A stretch of DNA of 13,918 nt from Micrococcales bacterium UBA3913. GTDB taxonomy: Bacteria; Actinomycetota; Actinomycetes; Actinomycetales; Microbacteriaceae. Made by a program: the position numbers and the translations under genes. The notes beneath the pieces are model-generated. The model had not been told where the DNA came from. It was given only the letters and a program-made list of their open reading frames with translations, and did not search any database. Numbering within the stretch: position 1 is the stretch's first letter; each line of letters opens with the position of its first letter. Where the stretch lies: assembly GCA_002391425.1 (NCBI GenBank), contig DGEZ01000117.1:1-13918 (forward strand), in the 5' to 3' direction. This document shows, piece by piece, positions 6,521 through 13,918 of this stretch.

Positions 6521-7123
6521 ATGTCCCTAAAGCGTGGAGCCGACGAGCTTCCCTCACCGTGGGCCGATGCCCTCGATGAGCTTGATGGTGCGCACATCTC
6601 CCCGTCGATCACCTGTGAACGCATATCCGCCCCGTCCAGACTTGCGACCTTCTCGGCCGCGTTCTCCGCAGATGTCGTCGACCACCACTCCGATGTCATC
6701 GGAACCGGGCGCATCGTGTTCCTCTACGAGCCCGAAGGCAACGAGAGCTGGGGGGGATCCTTACGCGTCATCTGTTTCGCCAAGGCTCCGCTGGAGGCAG
6801 ATCTCGGCCTTGACCCGTTCCTCTCCGACGTGGCATGGTCCTGGCTTCTGGATGCGCTGGGAGATGCGGATGCCGTATTCGATCGCCCCGCGGGCACCGC
6901 GACGAAGACGATCAACACGGGATATGGGGAGATCGCCAGCACCGCAGAGGGCACCGAGATGGAGGTTCGCGCATCCTGGTCGCCCCGAGATTTCCACCTG
7001 AGGCCCCATCTGGAGGGCTGGTTATCCTTTGTGCTGCAGCTCTCGGGCATCCCGCCCTTGCCGGAGGGCGTCGCCCCACTGGACCTGCAACGTCGATTTA
7101 CCCGTACACCTGGTCATGACTGA
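6521..7123 (+). CDS. DUF3000 family protein
   Basis: This 200-residue soluble protein of unknown function belongs to an actinobacterial family. Recognised features are the APSRLATFSAAFSADV segment (about 37-52), GTGRIVFLYEPEGNESWGG (61-79, the family's GR-x-hhh-DPEG-x-W-G core), DPFLSDVAWSWLLDAL (about 98-113), and RASWSPRDF followed by H-LEGW (about 149-167). No catalytic signature is apparent. Its last 8 bases overlap the start of the RNase D-like gene, so translation of the two is probably coupled. As I recall, the same pair (Rv2680-Rv2681) is present in M. tuberculosis, which suggests a joint function, perhaps in RNA metabolism. The start is the ATG at 6521, probably leaderless. Confidence 0.85.
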   Translation: MSLKRGADELPSPWADALDELDGAHISPSITCERISAPSRLATFSAAFSADVVDHHSDVIGTGRIVFLYEPEGNESWGGSLRVICFAKAPLEADLGLDPFLSDVAWSWLLDALGDADAVFDRPAGTATKTINTGYGEIASTAEGTEMEVRASWSPRDFHLRPHLEGWLSFVLQLSGIPPLPEGVAPLDLQRRFTRTPGHD

Positions 7124-8375
7124 ACCTGATAACGCGCCTGCTCCCGATGGAGCCGCTGCGCTCACCACACCGCCCGTTCCCGTTCTGGATACACCCCGGG
7201 GAGGAATGCCACCGATTGTCGACACCCCGCATGCGCTGGATGAGACGTTGACGCGATTGCGCGAGGGAAGCGGGCCCATCGGGATCGACACGGAGCGCGC
7301 CAGTGGGTTCCGCTACTCCCAGCGTGCGTATCTGGTTCAGCTCTACCGTGAGGATGCCGGCACGTTCATCGTCGACCCGGTGGCTTTCGACGGTCTCTCC
7401 CCCATCGCAGAGGCCACCCGGGGTATCGAACACATCTTCCACGCGGCCAGCCAGGATCTCCCCTGCCTGAAGGACGCGGGGTACCTTCCGGATACCATCT
7501 TCGACACGGAACTCGCGGGCAGGCTGCTCGGCTACGAGAAGGTGGGCCTCGGCTCCATGGTCGAGAAGCTGCTCGGCGTGCATCTCAGGAAGGCCTACTC
7601 CGCAGTCGACTGGTCAACTCGCCCCCTGCCCCGGGAGTGGATTACCTACGCTGCCCTGGATGTGCAACTGCTTCCGGAGCTACGCCGGATCCTGCGTGAG
7701 CAACTCATTGAGGCGGGGAAACAGCGCATCGCCCGCGAAGAATTCGACGCAGTTCTCGCCAGCGAGCCGAAGGCGCCCCGTTCTGAGCCGTGGCGCCGGC
7801 TCAGCGGCATCCACGCCCTGCGCAAACCCCGCCAACTCGCCATCGCGCGCGCCTTGTGGCAGGCGCGCGATGACTACGCACGGGTCACCGACATCGCCCC
7901 CGGGCGGGTGATCCCCGATGCAGCCATCGTGGCCGCGGCACGCGAGGAACCGCATAGCATCGAGGAATTGCGGGCATTGCGCGCGTTTACAGGCAGGGCC
8001 AGCAGAGCTGAGATGTCTCGGTGGTGGCACGCCATCTCCGAGGCACAGAACGCTCCCGTGCCGTCGCTCGCCGCACCACACCAGGACGGCTCGTTTCCCC
8101 CCGTGAAGGCGTGGGAGCATAAGAATCCGGACGCCTTCTGCCGCCTCCACGCAGCGCGCGAGGACATCGCACAGGTGTCGGAACGCACCCATATTCCCGC
8201 GGAAAACCTGCTATCTCCCCGCCTGCTGCGCGAACTCGCCTGGCAGGGAGTTGCTGCGGAGGGCCTCCGTGCCGCATTGAGCGATGGTGGGGCACGTCCC
8301 TGGCAGATCGAGCTGATAGCACCAGTTGTGGCTGGGGCATTCGAGCGGGCAGGAGCCTCAGTCCCGGCGGAATAA
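7116..8375 (+). CDS. RNase D-like 3'-5' exonuclease with HRDC domain
   Basis: The 419-residue protein has a DEDDy exonuclease domain (about 35-205) and an HRDC domain (about 223-305). The metal-binding residues are visible: D58 and E60 in IGIDTERAS, D114 in HAASQDLPCL, and Y178 with D182 in ITYAALDVQLL. RNase D trims tRNA and other stable RNA 3' ends. The C-terminal 110 residues form a second helical region seen in actinobacterial homologues. The reading frame is open back to 7029, but the ATG at 7116 gives the family N-terminus and overlaps the DUF3000 stop by 8 bases, as expected for translational coupling. No strong ribosome binding site precedes it. The 3' end overlaps dxs by 18 bases in convergent orientation, with no terminator between. 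Confidence 0.9.
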   Translation: MTEPDNAPAPDGAAALTTPPVPVLDTPRGGMPPIVDTPHALDETLTRLREGSGPIGIDTERASGFRYSQRAYLVQLYREDAGTFIVDPVAFDGLSPIAEATRGIEHIFHAASQDLPCLKDAGYLPDTIFDTELAGRLLGYEKVGLGSMVEKLLGVHLRKAYSAVDWSTRPLPREWITYAALDVQLLPELRRILREQLIEAGKQRIAREEFDAVLASEPKAPRSEPWRRLSGIHALRKPRQLAIARALWQARDDYARVTDIAPGRVIPDAAIVAAAREEPHSIEELRALRAFTGRASRAEMSRWWHAISEAQNAPVPSLAAPHQDGSFPPVKAWEHKNPDAFCRLHAAREDIAQVSERTHIPAENLLSPRLLRELAWQGVAAEGLRAALSDGGARPWQIELIAPVVAGAFERAGASVPAE

Positions 8376-10304
8376 GCGCTGGAACGACTCGGCATCCGCA
8401 TCCGGCTGCTCAGCTTGCGGGCGAGCCCGCGGGATAGCCGAACCCAGCACCATAGCCGTGACGTCGCGGGCAATATCCGCAGCAGTCAGCCCCACGTCGT
8501 GGAGAATCTGCTCGCGGGTGGCATGCTCCAGGAACTCATCCGGGAGGCCGATCTCCGTCAAGGCCGTATCGAAACCAGCAGCGCGCAGGTCCTGGCGGAT
8601 GCGCGTCCCGACGCCACCGACACGAATGCCGTCCTCTATGGACACGACCAGTCGATACTCCCCGCCGAGTTCCACCACCGAGCGGGGCACGGGAACCACC
8701 CAGCGCGGGTCCACGACTGTCGCGCCAATTCCTTGTTGCGCCAGAAGCTGGGCCACGTCCAGGGCCACACCGCACATGGCGCCGACAGCGACGATGAGGA
8801 CGTCGTGGTGAGGGGCCTCGCGCAGCACATCCACCCCATCAGCCAACGTCCGCACCGCGGGGATGTCGGCGCCGACCGCACCCTTCGGGTACCGGATCAT
8901 CGTCGGGGCGTCGTCGACTGCGATCGCTTCGCGCAATTCCTGGCTGAGGGTGCGCGCATCCCGCGGCGCCGCCAGGCGAATGTGCGGGACAAGCTGGAAC
9001 AGCGCCATGTCCCATACCCCGTGGTGGCTGGGCCCATCCGGGCCTGTCACGCCCGCCCTGTCGAGCACGAATGTGACACCGGCATGGTGCAGGGCAACAT
9101 CCAGGAGCACCTGATCAAACGCTCGGTTCATGAACGTTGCGTAAATGGCGACAACCGGATGAAGCCCCCCGAAGGCCAGGCCGGCAGCGCTGGCCACTGC
9201 ATGCTGCTCGGCGATTCCGACGTCGATGACACGGTCGGGATACTGCTCCGCAAAGGGCGCCAACCCGACCGGGATCTTCATGGCGGCAGTAATTCCCACC
9301 ACGCGCGGATTCTCCCGCGCAACGGCCAGCAGCTCCTGGGAAAACACCTTCGTCCAGCTCACTGCCGTGGAGGGATTCACCGGGCGCCCCGTAACCGGGT
9401 CGAACTTGCCGATCGCATGGAACTGGTCGGCCGCATCGTGTGCAGCTGGCGCGTATCCGCGGCCCTTCTCCGTGATGATGTGTACGACCACGGGATGACC
9501 GTAGTCCCGCGCTGCGCGGAAGGCCGCCTCCAAGGATTCGATATCGTGCCCGTTGATGGGGCCGATGTATTTGATATCGAGGTTCGAATACAGGTCAGTC
9601 GGCTGATTCTGCAACGCACGCAACGCGGCGCGCGCTGCTGCGAACACCGTCTTACCCGGCACGCCGAGCCTGTGGAAGAAACGCCGCGACCGGCGGAACG
9701 CTGACCGATACAGCCGCGACGTCCGCAACTCGTTCAGGTGCCGGGCCATCCCGCCGATGGTCGGCGCGTAGGAGCGACCATTGTCATTCACGACGATGAC
9801 GAGTTTGCGGTTGTTATCGTCAGAGATATTGTTGAGGGCCTCCCAGGTCATCCCGCCGGTGAGAGCACCATCACCAACGACCGCGACCACATGCCGATCC
9901 GTCTCACCGCGGAGTTCGAACGCGCGCGCAATCCCGTCCGCCCACGACAGGGAGGTGGATGCGTGCGAGTTCTCCACCACGTCGTGCACGGACTCGGACC
10001 GCTGCGGGTATCCCGCAAGTCCGCCCCGCTCCCGCAGATGCGAGAAATCGTGACGGCCTGTCAGCAGCTTGTGCACATACGACTGATGTCCCGTATCAAA
10101 CACGATCGCGTCATCCGGAGAGTGAAAGACCCGGTGCAGGGCGATCGTCGCCTCGACCATCCCCAGATTCGGGCCGAGATGGCCGCCGGTCCGTGCCACG
10201 CTGCCAACGAGAAACTCGCGGATCTCAGCGGCGAGCTCCTCAAGCTGCTGGGGGGTCAGCGCATCCAGATCTCTCGGCGAGTGGATGCCTTCGAGCAGTC
10301 CCAC
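8358..10304 (-). CDS. dxs: 1-deoxy-D-xylulose-5-phosphate synthase
   Basis: This 648-residue thiamine-diphosphate enzyme condenses pyruvate and glyceraldehyde 3-phosphate, the first step of the MEP isoprenoid pathway, in the cytoplasm. The ThDP/Mg site is seen as GDGALTGG (144-151) with NDN (173-175). TGHQSYVHKLLTGR (71-84) and the catalytic E366 in DVGIAEQHAV are intact, as is GVTGPDGPSHHG (418-429). Length is normal. One conserved position differs: the usual GPxDGHD motif reads GPINGHD (N251). The start is GTG at 10304, giving the family N-terminus MGLLEGIHSPRDL, 5 bases after the acnA stop, so dxs is very probably read from the acnA transcript. The last residues (about 625-648) are a variable tail. 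It is convergent with the RNase D gene. Confidence 0.97.
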   Translation of the reverse strand: MGLLEGIHSPRDLDALTPQQLEELAAEIREFLVGSVARTGGHLGPNLGMVEATIALHRVFHSPDDAIVFDTGHQSYVHKLLTGRHDFSHLRERGGLAGYPQRSESVHDVVENSHASTSLSWADGIARAFELRGETDRHVVAVVGDGALTGGMTWEALNNISDDNNRKLVIVVNDNGRSYAPTIGGMARHLNELRTSRLYRSAFRRSRRFFHRLGVPGKTVFAAARAALRALQNQPTDLYSNLDIKYIGPINGHDIESLEAAFRAARDYGHPVVVHIITEKGRGYAPAAHDAADQFHAIGKFDPVTGRPVNPSTAVSWTKVFSQELLAVARENPRVVGITAAMKIPVGLAPFAEQYPDRVIDVGIAEQHAVASAAGLAFGGLHPVVAIYATFMNRAFDQVLLDVALHHAGVTFVLDRAGVTGPDGPSHHGVWDMALFQLVPHIRLAAPRDARTLSQELREAIAVDDAPTMIRYPKGAVGADIPAVRTLADGVDVLREAPHHDVLIVAVGAMCGVALDVAQLLAQQGIGATVVDPRWVVPVPRSVVELGGEYRLVVSIEDGIRVGGVGTRIRQDLRAAGFDTALTEIGLPDEFLEHATREQILHDVGLTAADIARDVTAMVLGSAIPRARPQAEQPDADAESFQRLFRRD

Positions 10305-10309
10305 GAGTG

Positions 10310-13006
10310 TTACCGTCCCACCAGCGAACGCAACACGTACTGGAGGATTCCGCCGTTGCGGTAGTAGTCGGCCTCACCTGGGGTGTCGATGCGCACCACC
10401 GCGTCGAATTCAACGACCGTCTTCCCCTGAGGCGAATGTGCCGAGGGCGTGGCAACCACATGCACCGTATCCGGGGTGTCGCCCGTGTTGAGCTGCTCAA
10501 TGCCCGTGATGGTGAACACCTCGGTGCCGTCCAGCCCCAGCGACTCGGCGGACGTCCCGGCAGGGAACTGCAATGGGATGACGCCCATTCCGATGAGGTT
10601 GGATCGGTGAATTCGCTCAAAGCTCTCTGCAATGACTGCGCGAACGCCCAGCAGCGCTGTTCCCTTGGCGGCCCAGTCCCGGCTCGAACCGGAACCGTAC
10701 TCTTTCCCGCCTAACACGACGAGTGGGATGCCCTGCTCGCGGTAGTGCACGGACGCATCAAAGATGAAACTCTGCGGACCATCCGCACTGGTGAAGTCGC
10801 GGGTGTATCCGCCCTCGACCCCATCGAGGAGCTTGTTCTTCAACCGGATGTTCGCGAACGTTCCTCGAATCATCACCTCGTGGTTTCCTCGCCGCGAACC
10901 GTAGGAATTGAAGTCCTTGCGCGCCACACCGTGATCGGCCAGGTAGTAGCCGGCTGGGGAATCCGCTTTGATAGAGCCCGCAGGGGAAATGTGATCCGTG
11001 GTCACGGAATCGCCCAGGAGCACGAGAACCCGGGCATCTGCGATATCTCGAACGGGTTCTGGCTCGAGAGACATTCCGTCGAAATACGGCGGCTTCCGGA
11101 CATACGTCGACTCAGCATCCCAGGAGAAGGTGTCGCCTTCGGGCGTGGGCAGTGACCGCCACAGGTCGTCACCGTCGAATACCCCCTGATACTTCGACAC
11201 GAACATCGATTCGTCAATCGAGGAGTCGATCACGGACTGCACCTCGCGAGCCGACGGCCAGATATCGCGCAGATAGACGGGGGACCCATCCGCACCCGTG
11301 CCCAACGGCTGGGTGTCAAAATCGAAGTCCATCGACCCTGCCAGTGCATAGGCGATCACCAGAGGAGGGCTGGCCAGGTAGTTCATCTTGACGTCCGGAT
11401 TTATACGTCCCTCAAAATTTCGGTTACCCGAGAGCACCGCCGTGACGGCCAGATCATTCTCCTGCACCGCTTGGGAGATTTCCGCTGGCAGCGGCCCGGA
11501 GTTCCCAATGCAGGTCGTGCATCCGTAGCCGACCAGGTCAAATCCCAGGTCTTCCAGGTAGTGCGTGAGCCCGGCCTTGTCGTAATAATCGGTGACCACC
11601 TTCGACCCCGGCGCCAGCGAGGTCTTCACCCACGGCTTAGACGACAGCCCTTTCTGCGTTGCGTTGCGCGCGAGCAACCCGGCGGCCACCATGACCGACG
11701 GGTTCGAGGTGTTCGTGCACGATGTGATCGATGCGATAGCGACGGCACCATTGCGCAGGGCGAACGGCTGGCCATCCCCCGTGCTGACCGTTACTTCTGC
11801 CCGCTCCGCCCCAGCCTTCACATAGGCGCTCAGGTCGCGTTCGAACTGGTTCTTCGCACGAGTGAGTTCGATGCGGTCCTGAGGGCGCTTGGGACCCGCG
11901 ATCGACGGCACCACGGTACTGAGGTCGAGCTCGAGATACTCGCTGTACACCGGCTCGTGAGCGGGATCATGCCACATCCCCTGGGCTTGTGCGTAGGCGC
12001 GAACCAAGTCGATCTGGCTTTGCGGACGGCCCGTGAGGGCCATGTAGTCCAAAGTCACGTCGTCAATGGGGAAAATAGCCGCCGTCGAACCGAACTCAGG
12101 ACTCATATTCCCGATCGTCGCCCGGTTCGCCAGCGGAACCGACCCCACACCTTCACCGTAGAATTCGACGAACTTACCGACCACACCGTGCCGCCGCAGC
12201 ATTTGGGTGATCGTGAGCACGACGTCCGTCGCTGTCACCCCGGAGGGGATCTCCCCCGAGAGCTTGAACCCGACCACCTTCGGAATCAGCATCGATACCG
12301 GCTGCCCCAGCATGGCGGCCTCGGCCTCGATGCCCCCGACACCCCAGCCCAGGACTCCCAAGCCGTTCACCATCGTCGTATGCGAATCCGTTCCCACGCA
12401 GGAGTCGGGGTACGCCAGCTCGCCATCGGCATCAGGCCGGGTCATGACCACCCGGGCCAGATACTCGAGATTTACCTGGTGCACGATACCCGTCCCCGGC
12501 GGAACGACCTTGAAGTTCTCAAACGCAGACTGACCCCAGCGCAGGAATTGATAGCGCTCGCCGTTGCGCTGATACTCGATCTCGACGTTCCGCTGGAACG
12601 CATCCGGACGCCCGAATACGTCAATCTGCACGGAGTGGTCGATGACGAGCTCTGCCGGAGCAAGCGGATTGATCCGCGCCGGGTCTCCCCCGAGGCTCTG
12701 CATGGCCTCACGCATCGTGGCCAGGTCAACGACACACGGGACTCCCGTGAAGTCCTGCATGATCACCCGGGAGGGGGTGAACTGAATCTCTGTGTCCGGA
12801 TTAGCGGCAGGGTCCCACGCCGCCAGCGCCTCGATGTGAGCGCGCGTGATGTTCACGCCATCCTCGGTGCGGAGCAGATTCTCCAAAAGCACCTTCAACG
12901 CGTACGGCAAATGGCTCGCACCGGGCACGGCCGCAAGCGAAAAGTACTGGTAGTGAGCGTCGCCCACGTGCAGAGTGCTCAGCGAACCGAAACTATTGCG
13001 CTCCAT
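10310..13006 (-). CDS. acnA: Aconitate hydratase A
   Basis: This 898-residue cytosolic [4Fe-4S] enzyme interconverts citrate and isocitrate in the TCA cycle, of the AcnA/IRP1 type by length and layout. Cluster cysteines are C430 in ITSCTNTSNPS and C496 and C499 in GCTTCIGNSGPLP. DSCVGTDSHTTM (201-212) and the swivel-domain GGKEYGSGSSRDWAAKG with SFERIHRSNLIGMGV are intact. The ATG follows GGAAGGGA at 4 bases. The 109-bp gap upstream (13007-13115) has no convincing promoter; the best -10 candidate is TAAACT on the minus strand (13084-13089), with no matching -35. dxs follows after 5 bases. The aconitase repressor gene acnR, which follows acn in corynebacteria, is absent here. Confidence 0.97.
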   Translation of the reverse strand: MERNSFGSLSTLHVGDAHYQYFSLAAVPGASHLPYALKVLLENLLRTEDGVNITRAHIEALAAWDPAANPDTEIQFTPSRVIMQDFTGVPCVVDLATMREAMQSLGGDPARINPLAPAELVIDHSVQIDVFGRPDAFQRNVEIEYQRNGERYQFLRWGQSAFENFKVVPPGTGIVHQVNLEYLARVVMTRPDADGELAYPDSCVGTDSHTTMVNGLGVLGWGVGGIEAEAAMLGQPVSMLIPKVVGFKLSGEIPSGVTATDVVLTITQMLRRHGVVGKFVEFYGEGVGSVPLANRATIGNMSPEFGSTAAIFPIDDVTLDYMALTGRPQSQIDLVRAYAQAQGMWHDPAHEPVYSEYLELDLSTVVPSIAGPKRPQDRIELTRAKNQFERDLSAYVKAGAERAEVTVSTGDGQPFALRNGAVAIASITSCTNTSNPSVMVAAGLLARNATQKGLSSKPWVKTSLAPGSKVVTDYYDKAGLTHYLEDLGFDLVGYGCTTCIGNSGPLPAEISQAVQENDLAVTAVLSGNRNFEGRINPDVKMNYLASPPLVIAYALAGSMDFDFDTQPLGTGADGSPVYLRDIWPSAREVQSVIDSSIDESMFVSKYQGVFDGDDLWRSLPTPEGDTFSWDAESTYVRKPPYFDGMSLEPEPVRDIADARVLVLLGDSVTTDHISPAGSIKADSPAGYYLADHGVARKDFNSYGSRRGNHEVMIRGTFANIRLKNKLLDGVEGGYTRDFTSADGPQSFIFDASVHYREQGIPLVVLGGKEYGSGSSRDWAAKGTALLGVRAVIAESFERIHRSNLIGMGVIPLQFPAGTSAESLGLDGTEVFTITGIEQLNTGDTPDTVHVVATPSAHSPQGKTVVEFDAVVRIDTPGEADYYRNGGILQYVLRSLVGR

Positions 13007-13115
13007 GGCGTCCCTTCCATCGATCAGTGCCGAACATACAGGTCATCACGGCCGCTGCGCGCCGCCGCGTGTACGTTCTCCACAGTTTATCGCGCAGCTG
13101 TCGGAGACGATCACC

Positions 13116-13874
13116 TCAGCCCTGCGCGTCGTCGGTTGCCGGTTGCGCGTCGTCAGGTGCCGACTGGGCTGCCTCAATCGCGTAAGCGGGGCGAAGCAGG
13201 AGGTAGCACCCGAGCAGTGACATCCCCGTCAGGGGAAGCCCAATGGCAATCTTGACCACGCCGAGGACCGCAACCTCCGCACCGGACCACAACAGCGGTG
13301 CCATCACCGCCACTCGGATCCAGGAGGGGGCGGCGAAAACAAGGCTTGCCCATGCATTCGCCCGAAGAAGCAGTCGACGGGAGCGCCACCCCGACAGGTC
13401 CCCCTGAATCGCCCCGAGGAACAGCCCGGTGATGGGCCACCGCACAGCAACAGTGAGGGGGATCACCACTCCATAGACCGCATTGATGATGATCCCGGGC
13501 ACAAACGCATTCGACGCGTCATTACTCAGCAGCGCGAAAACCAAGCCGATGCCCGCCCCGCAGGCACCAACCACCACCGATTGCAGGGATCCGCTGCGCA
13601 TGGCCACGCGCACCACGGCAAGCACACCGATCACCACCGCGCAGCTGACGACGGAAAGCCCAACGTGCTGCCAGATGGTCTGCACGATGATGAAGACCAG
13701 ACCCGGCGCGGTGGCCTCCACTAGACCCCACGTGCCGCCGAGAGCCCGCCAGATCGCGGCGTGAGTCAGAGCCCCCGATTGCACGCTGTCCGCAAACGCC
13801 CCATACCGGGATTGCCGCGCATCCCGCCCGGGCACCGCCTGCGGTGTTGGCGCAGAGCCCTCTGTGCCGGTCAC
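13116..13874 (-). CDS. DUF3159 membrane protein
   Basis: This 252-residue protein (from the GTG at 13874) of the actinobacterial DUF3159 family has unknown function. A soluble N-terminus of about 45 residues precedes the family motif LGGTWGLVEATAPGLVFII (46-64). Several hydrophobic segments follow (about 53-68, 72-90, 95-115, 124-143, 176-200 and 203-230). The polar loop WPITGLFLGAIQGDLSGWR (about 145-163) includes the family's GxxxG-like core. The tail is short, acidic and partly duplicated (DDAQP/DDAQG). The GTG shares bases with a TGA in another frame (GTGA), typical of coupling to an upstream gene, but the frame is also open to the window edge, so the true start could lie outside. Related genomes place this family beside OB-fold and DUF3710 genes. 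Family call is firm; function unknown. Confidence 0.85.
   Translation of the reverse strand: MTGTEGSAPTPQAVPGRDARQSRYGAFADSVQSGALTHAAIWRALGGTWGLVEATAPGLVFIIVQTIWQHVGLSVVSCAVVIGVLAVVRVAMRSGSLQSVVVGACGAGIGLVFALLSNDASNAFVPGIIINAVYGVVIPLTVAVRWPITGLFLGAIQGDLSGWRSRRLLLRANAWASLVFAAPSWIRVAVMAPLLWSGAEVAVLGVVKIAIGLPLTGMSLLGCYLLLRPAYAIEAAQSAPDDAQPATDDAQG
13123..13164 (-). repeat. 21-bp tandem duplication in the DUF3159 3' end
   Basis: Two adjacent 21-bp units (13123-13143 and 13144-13164) begin with the identical TGCGCGTCGTC and match at most remaining positions. They encode the seven-residue units APDDAQP and ATDDAQG at the extreme C-terminus, so the duplication keeps the frame and lengthens an acidic tail. 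Confidence 0.65.
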
Positions 13875-13918
13875 TGGTGCGCGGTCCCGTTCCCCAGGTT
13901 CCGGGAGGTCACCGGTGG

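Noticed and set aside
7029..7115. Upstream extension of the RNase D-like gene
   Set aside because: It would add 29 residues overlapping DUF3000 by 95 bases; the ATG at 7116 gives a compact stop/start overlap and the expected N-terminus.
8415..9704. 429-codon open frame on the plus strand opposite dxs
   Set aside because: Antisense to an intact DXS with all family motifs; composition is typical of a shadow frame.
11471..13255. 594-codon open frame on the plus strand opposite acnA
   Set aside because: It lies antisense to a fully conserved aconitase, its translation is rich in Arg, His and Pro with no domain, and it is the usual shadow frame in high-G+C DNA.
13871..13918. Possible C-terminal end of an upstream gene stopping at TGA 13871-13873
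   Set aside because: Only 15 codons are visible and no family is recognisable. The GTGA overlap is suggestive, but the same bases also stay open in the DUF3159 frame.

Overview
The window reads as ordinary chromosome of a high-G+C Gram-positive bacterium of the class Actinomycetia. The order is not certain; Micrococcales or Actinomycetales seem likely. The actinobacterial families DUF3000 and DUF3159 are present. The amtB promoter carries a GlnR-type operator, GTG starts occur, and at least two genes look leaderless. From memory, two gene groups match the Mycobacterium tuberculosis Rv2670c-Rv2693c neighbourhood: the divergent zapE/RibD-like pair (Rv2670c/Rv2671) and DUF3000-RNase D facing dxs (Rv2680-Rv2681-Rv2682c). 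No prophage, IS element, CRISPR array or integron is visible.

Layout, left to right. Positions 1-46 (minus) are a tRNA-Gly(GCC) cut by the window edge, with a likely promoter and a perfect 8-bp hairpin in its leader. Positions 185-1621 (minus) hold an ammonium-transporter unit: terminator, amtB and a promoter with four GlnR-like boxes at 11-bp period. Positions 1728-3510 hold a divergent pair, zapE (minus) and a stand-alone RibD-type reductase (plus). Positions 3539-6448 (minus) hold a membrane-anchored alpha/beta hydrolase followed by a three-helix membrane sulfatase-fold enzyme resembling phosphoglycerol transferase I (OpgB/MdoB). Positions 6521-8375 (plus) hold DUF3000 overlapping an RNase D-HRDC protein. 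Positions 8358-13874 (minus) hold DUF3159, acnA and dxs; acnA and dxs are 5 bp apart, and dxs overlaps the RNase D gene tail to tail by 18 bp.

Functionally this is mostly core metabolism: nitrogen uptake, the TCA cycle (aconitase), isoprenoid precursors (DXS), RNA processing and tRNA. It also has a small cell-envelope section. I found no new multi-gene system. The points most worth following are the GlnR operator at an amtB without glnK beside it, the OpgB-like enzyme in a Gram-positive, the RibD-like reductase with an altered motif (an M. tuberculosis relative can substitute for dihydrofolate reductase), and the hairpin leader of the tRNA-Gly.

Starts I chose by inspection: the hydrolase starts at the ATG at 6448, not the upstream TTG; the RNase D starts at the ATG at 7116; dxs and DUF3159 use GTG. 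All intergenic stretches are shorter than 300 bases.
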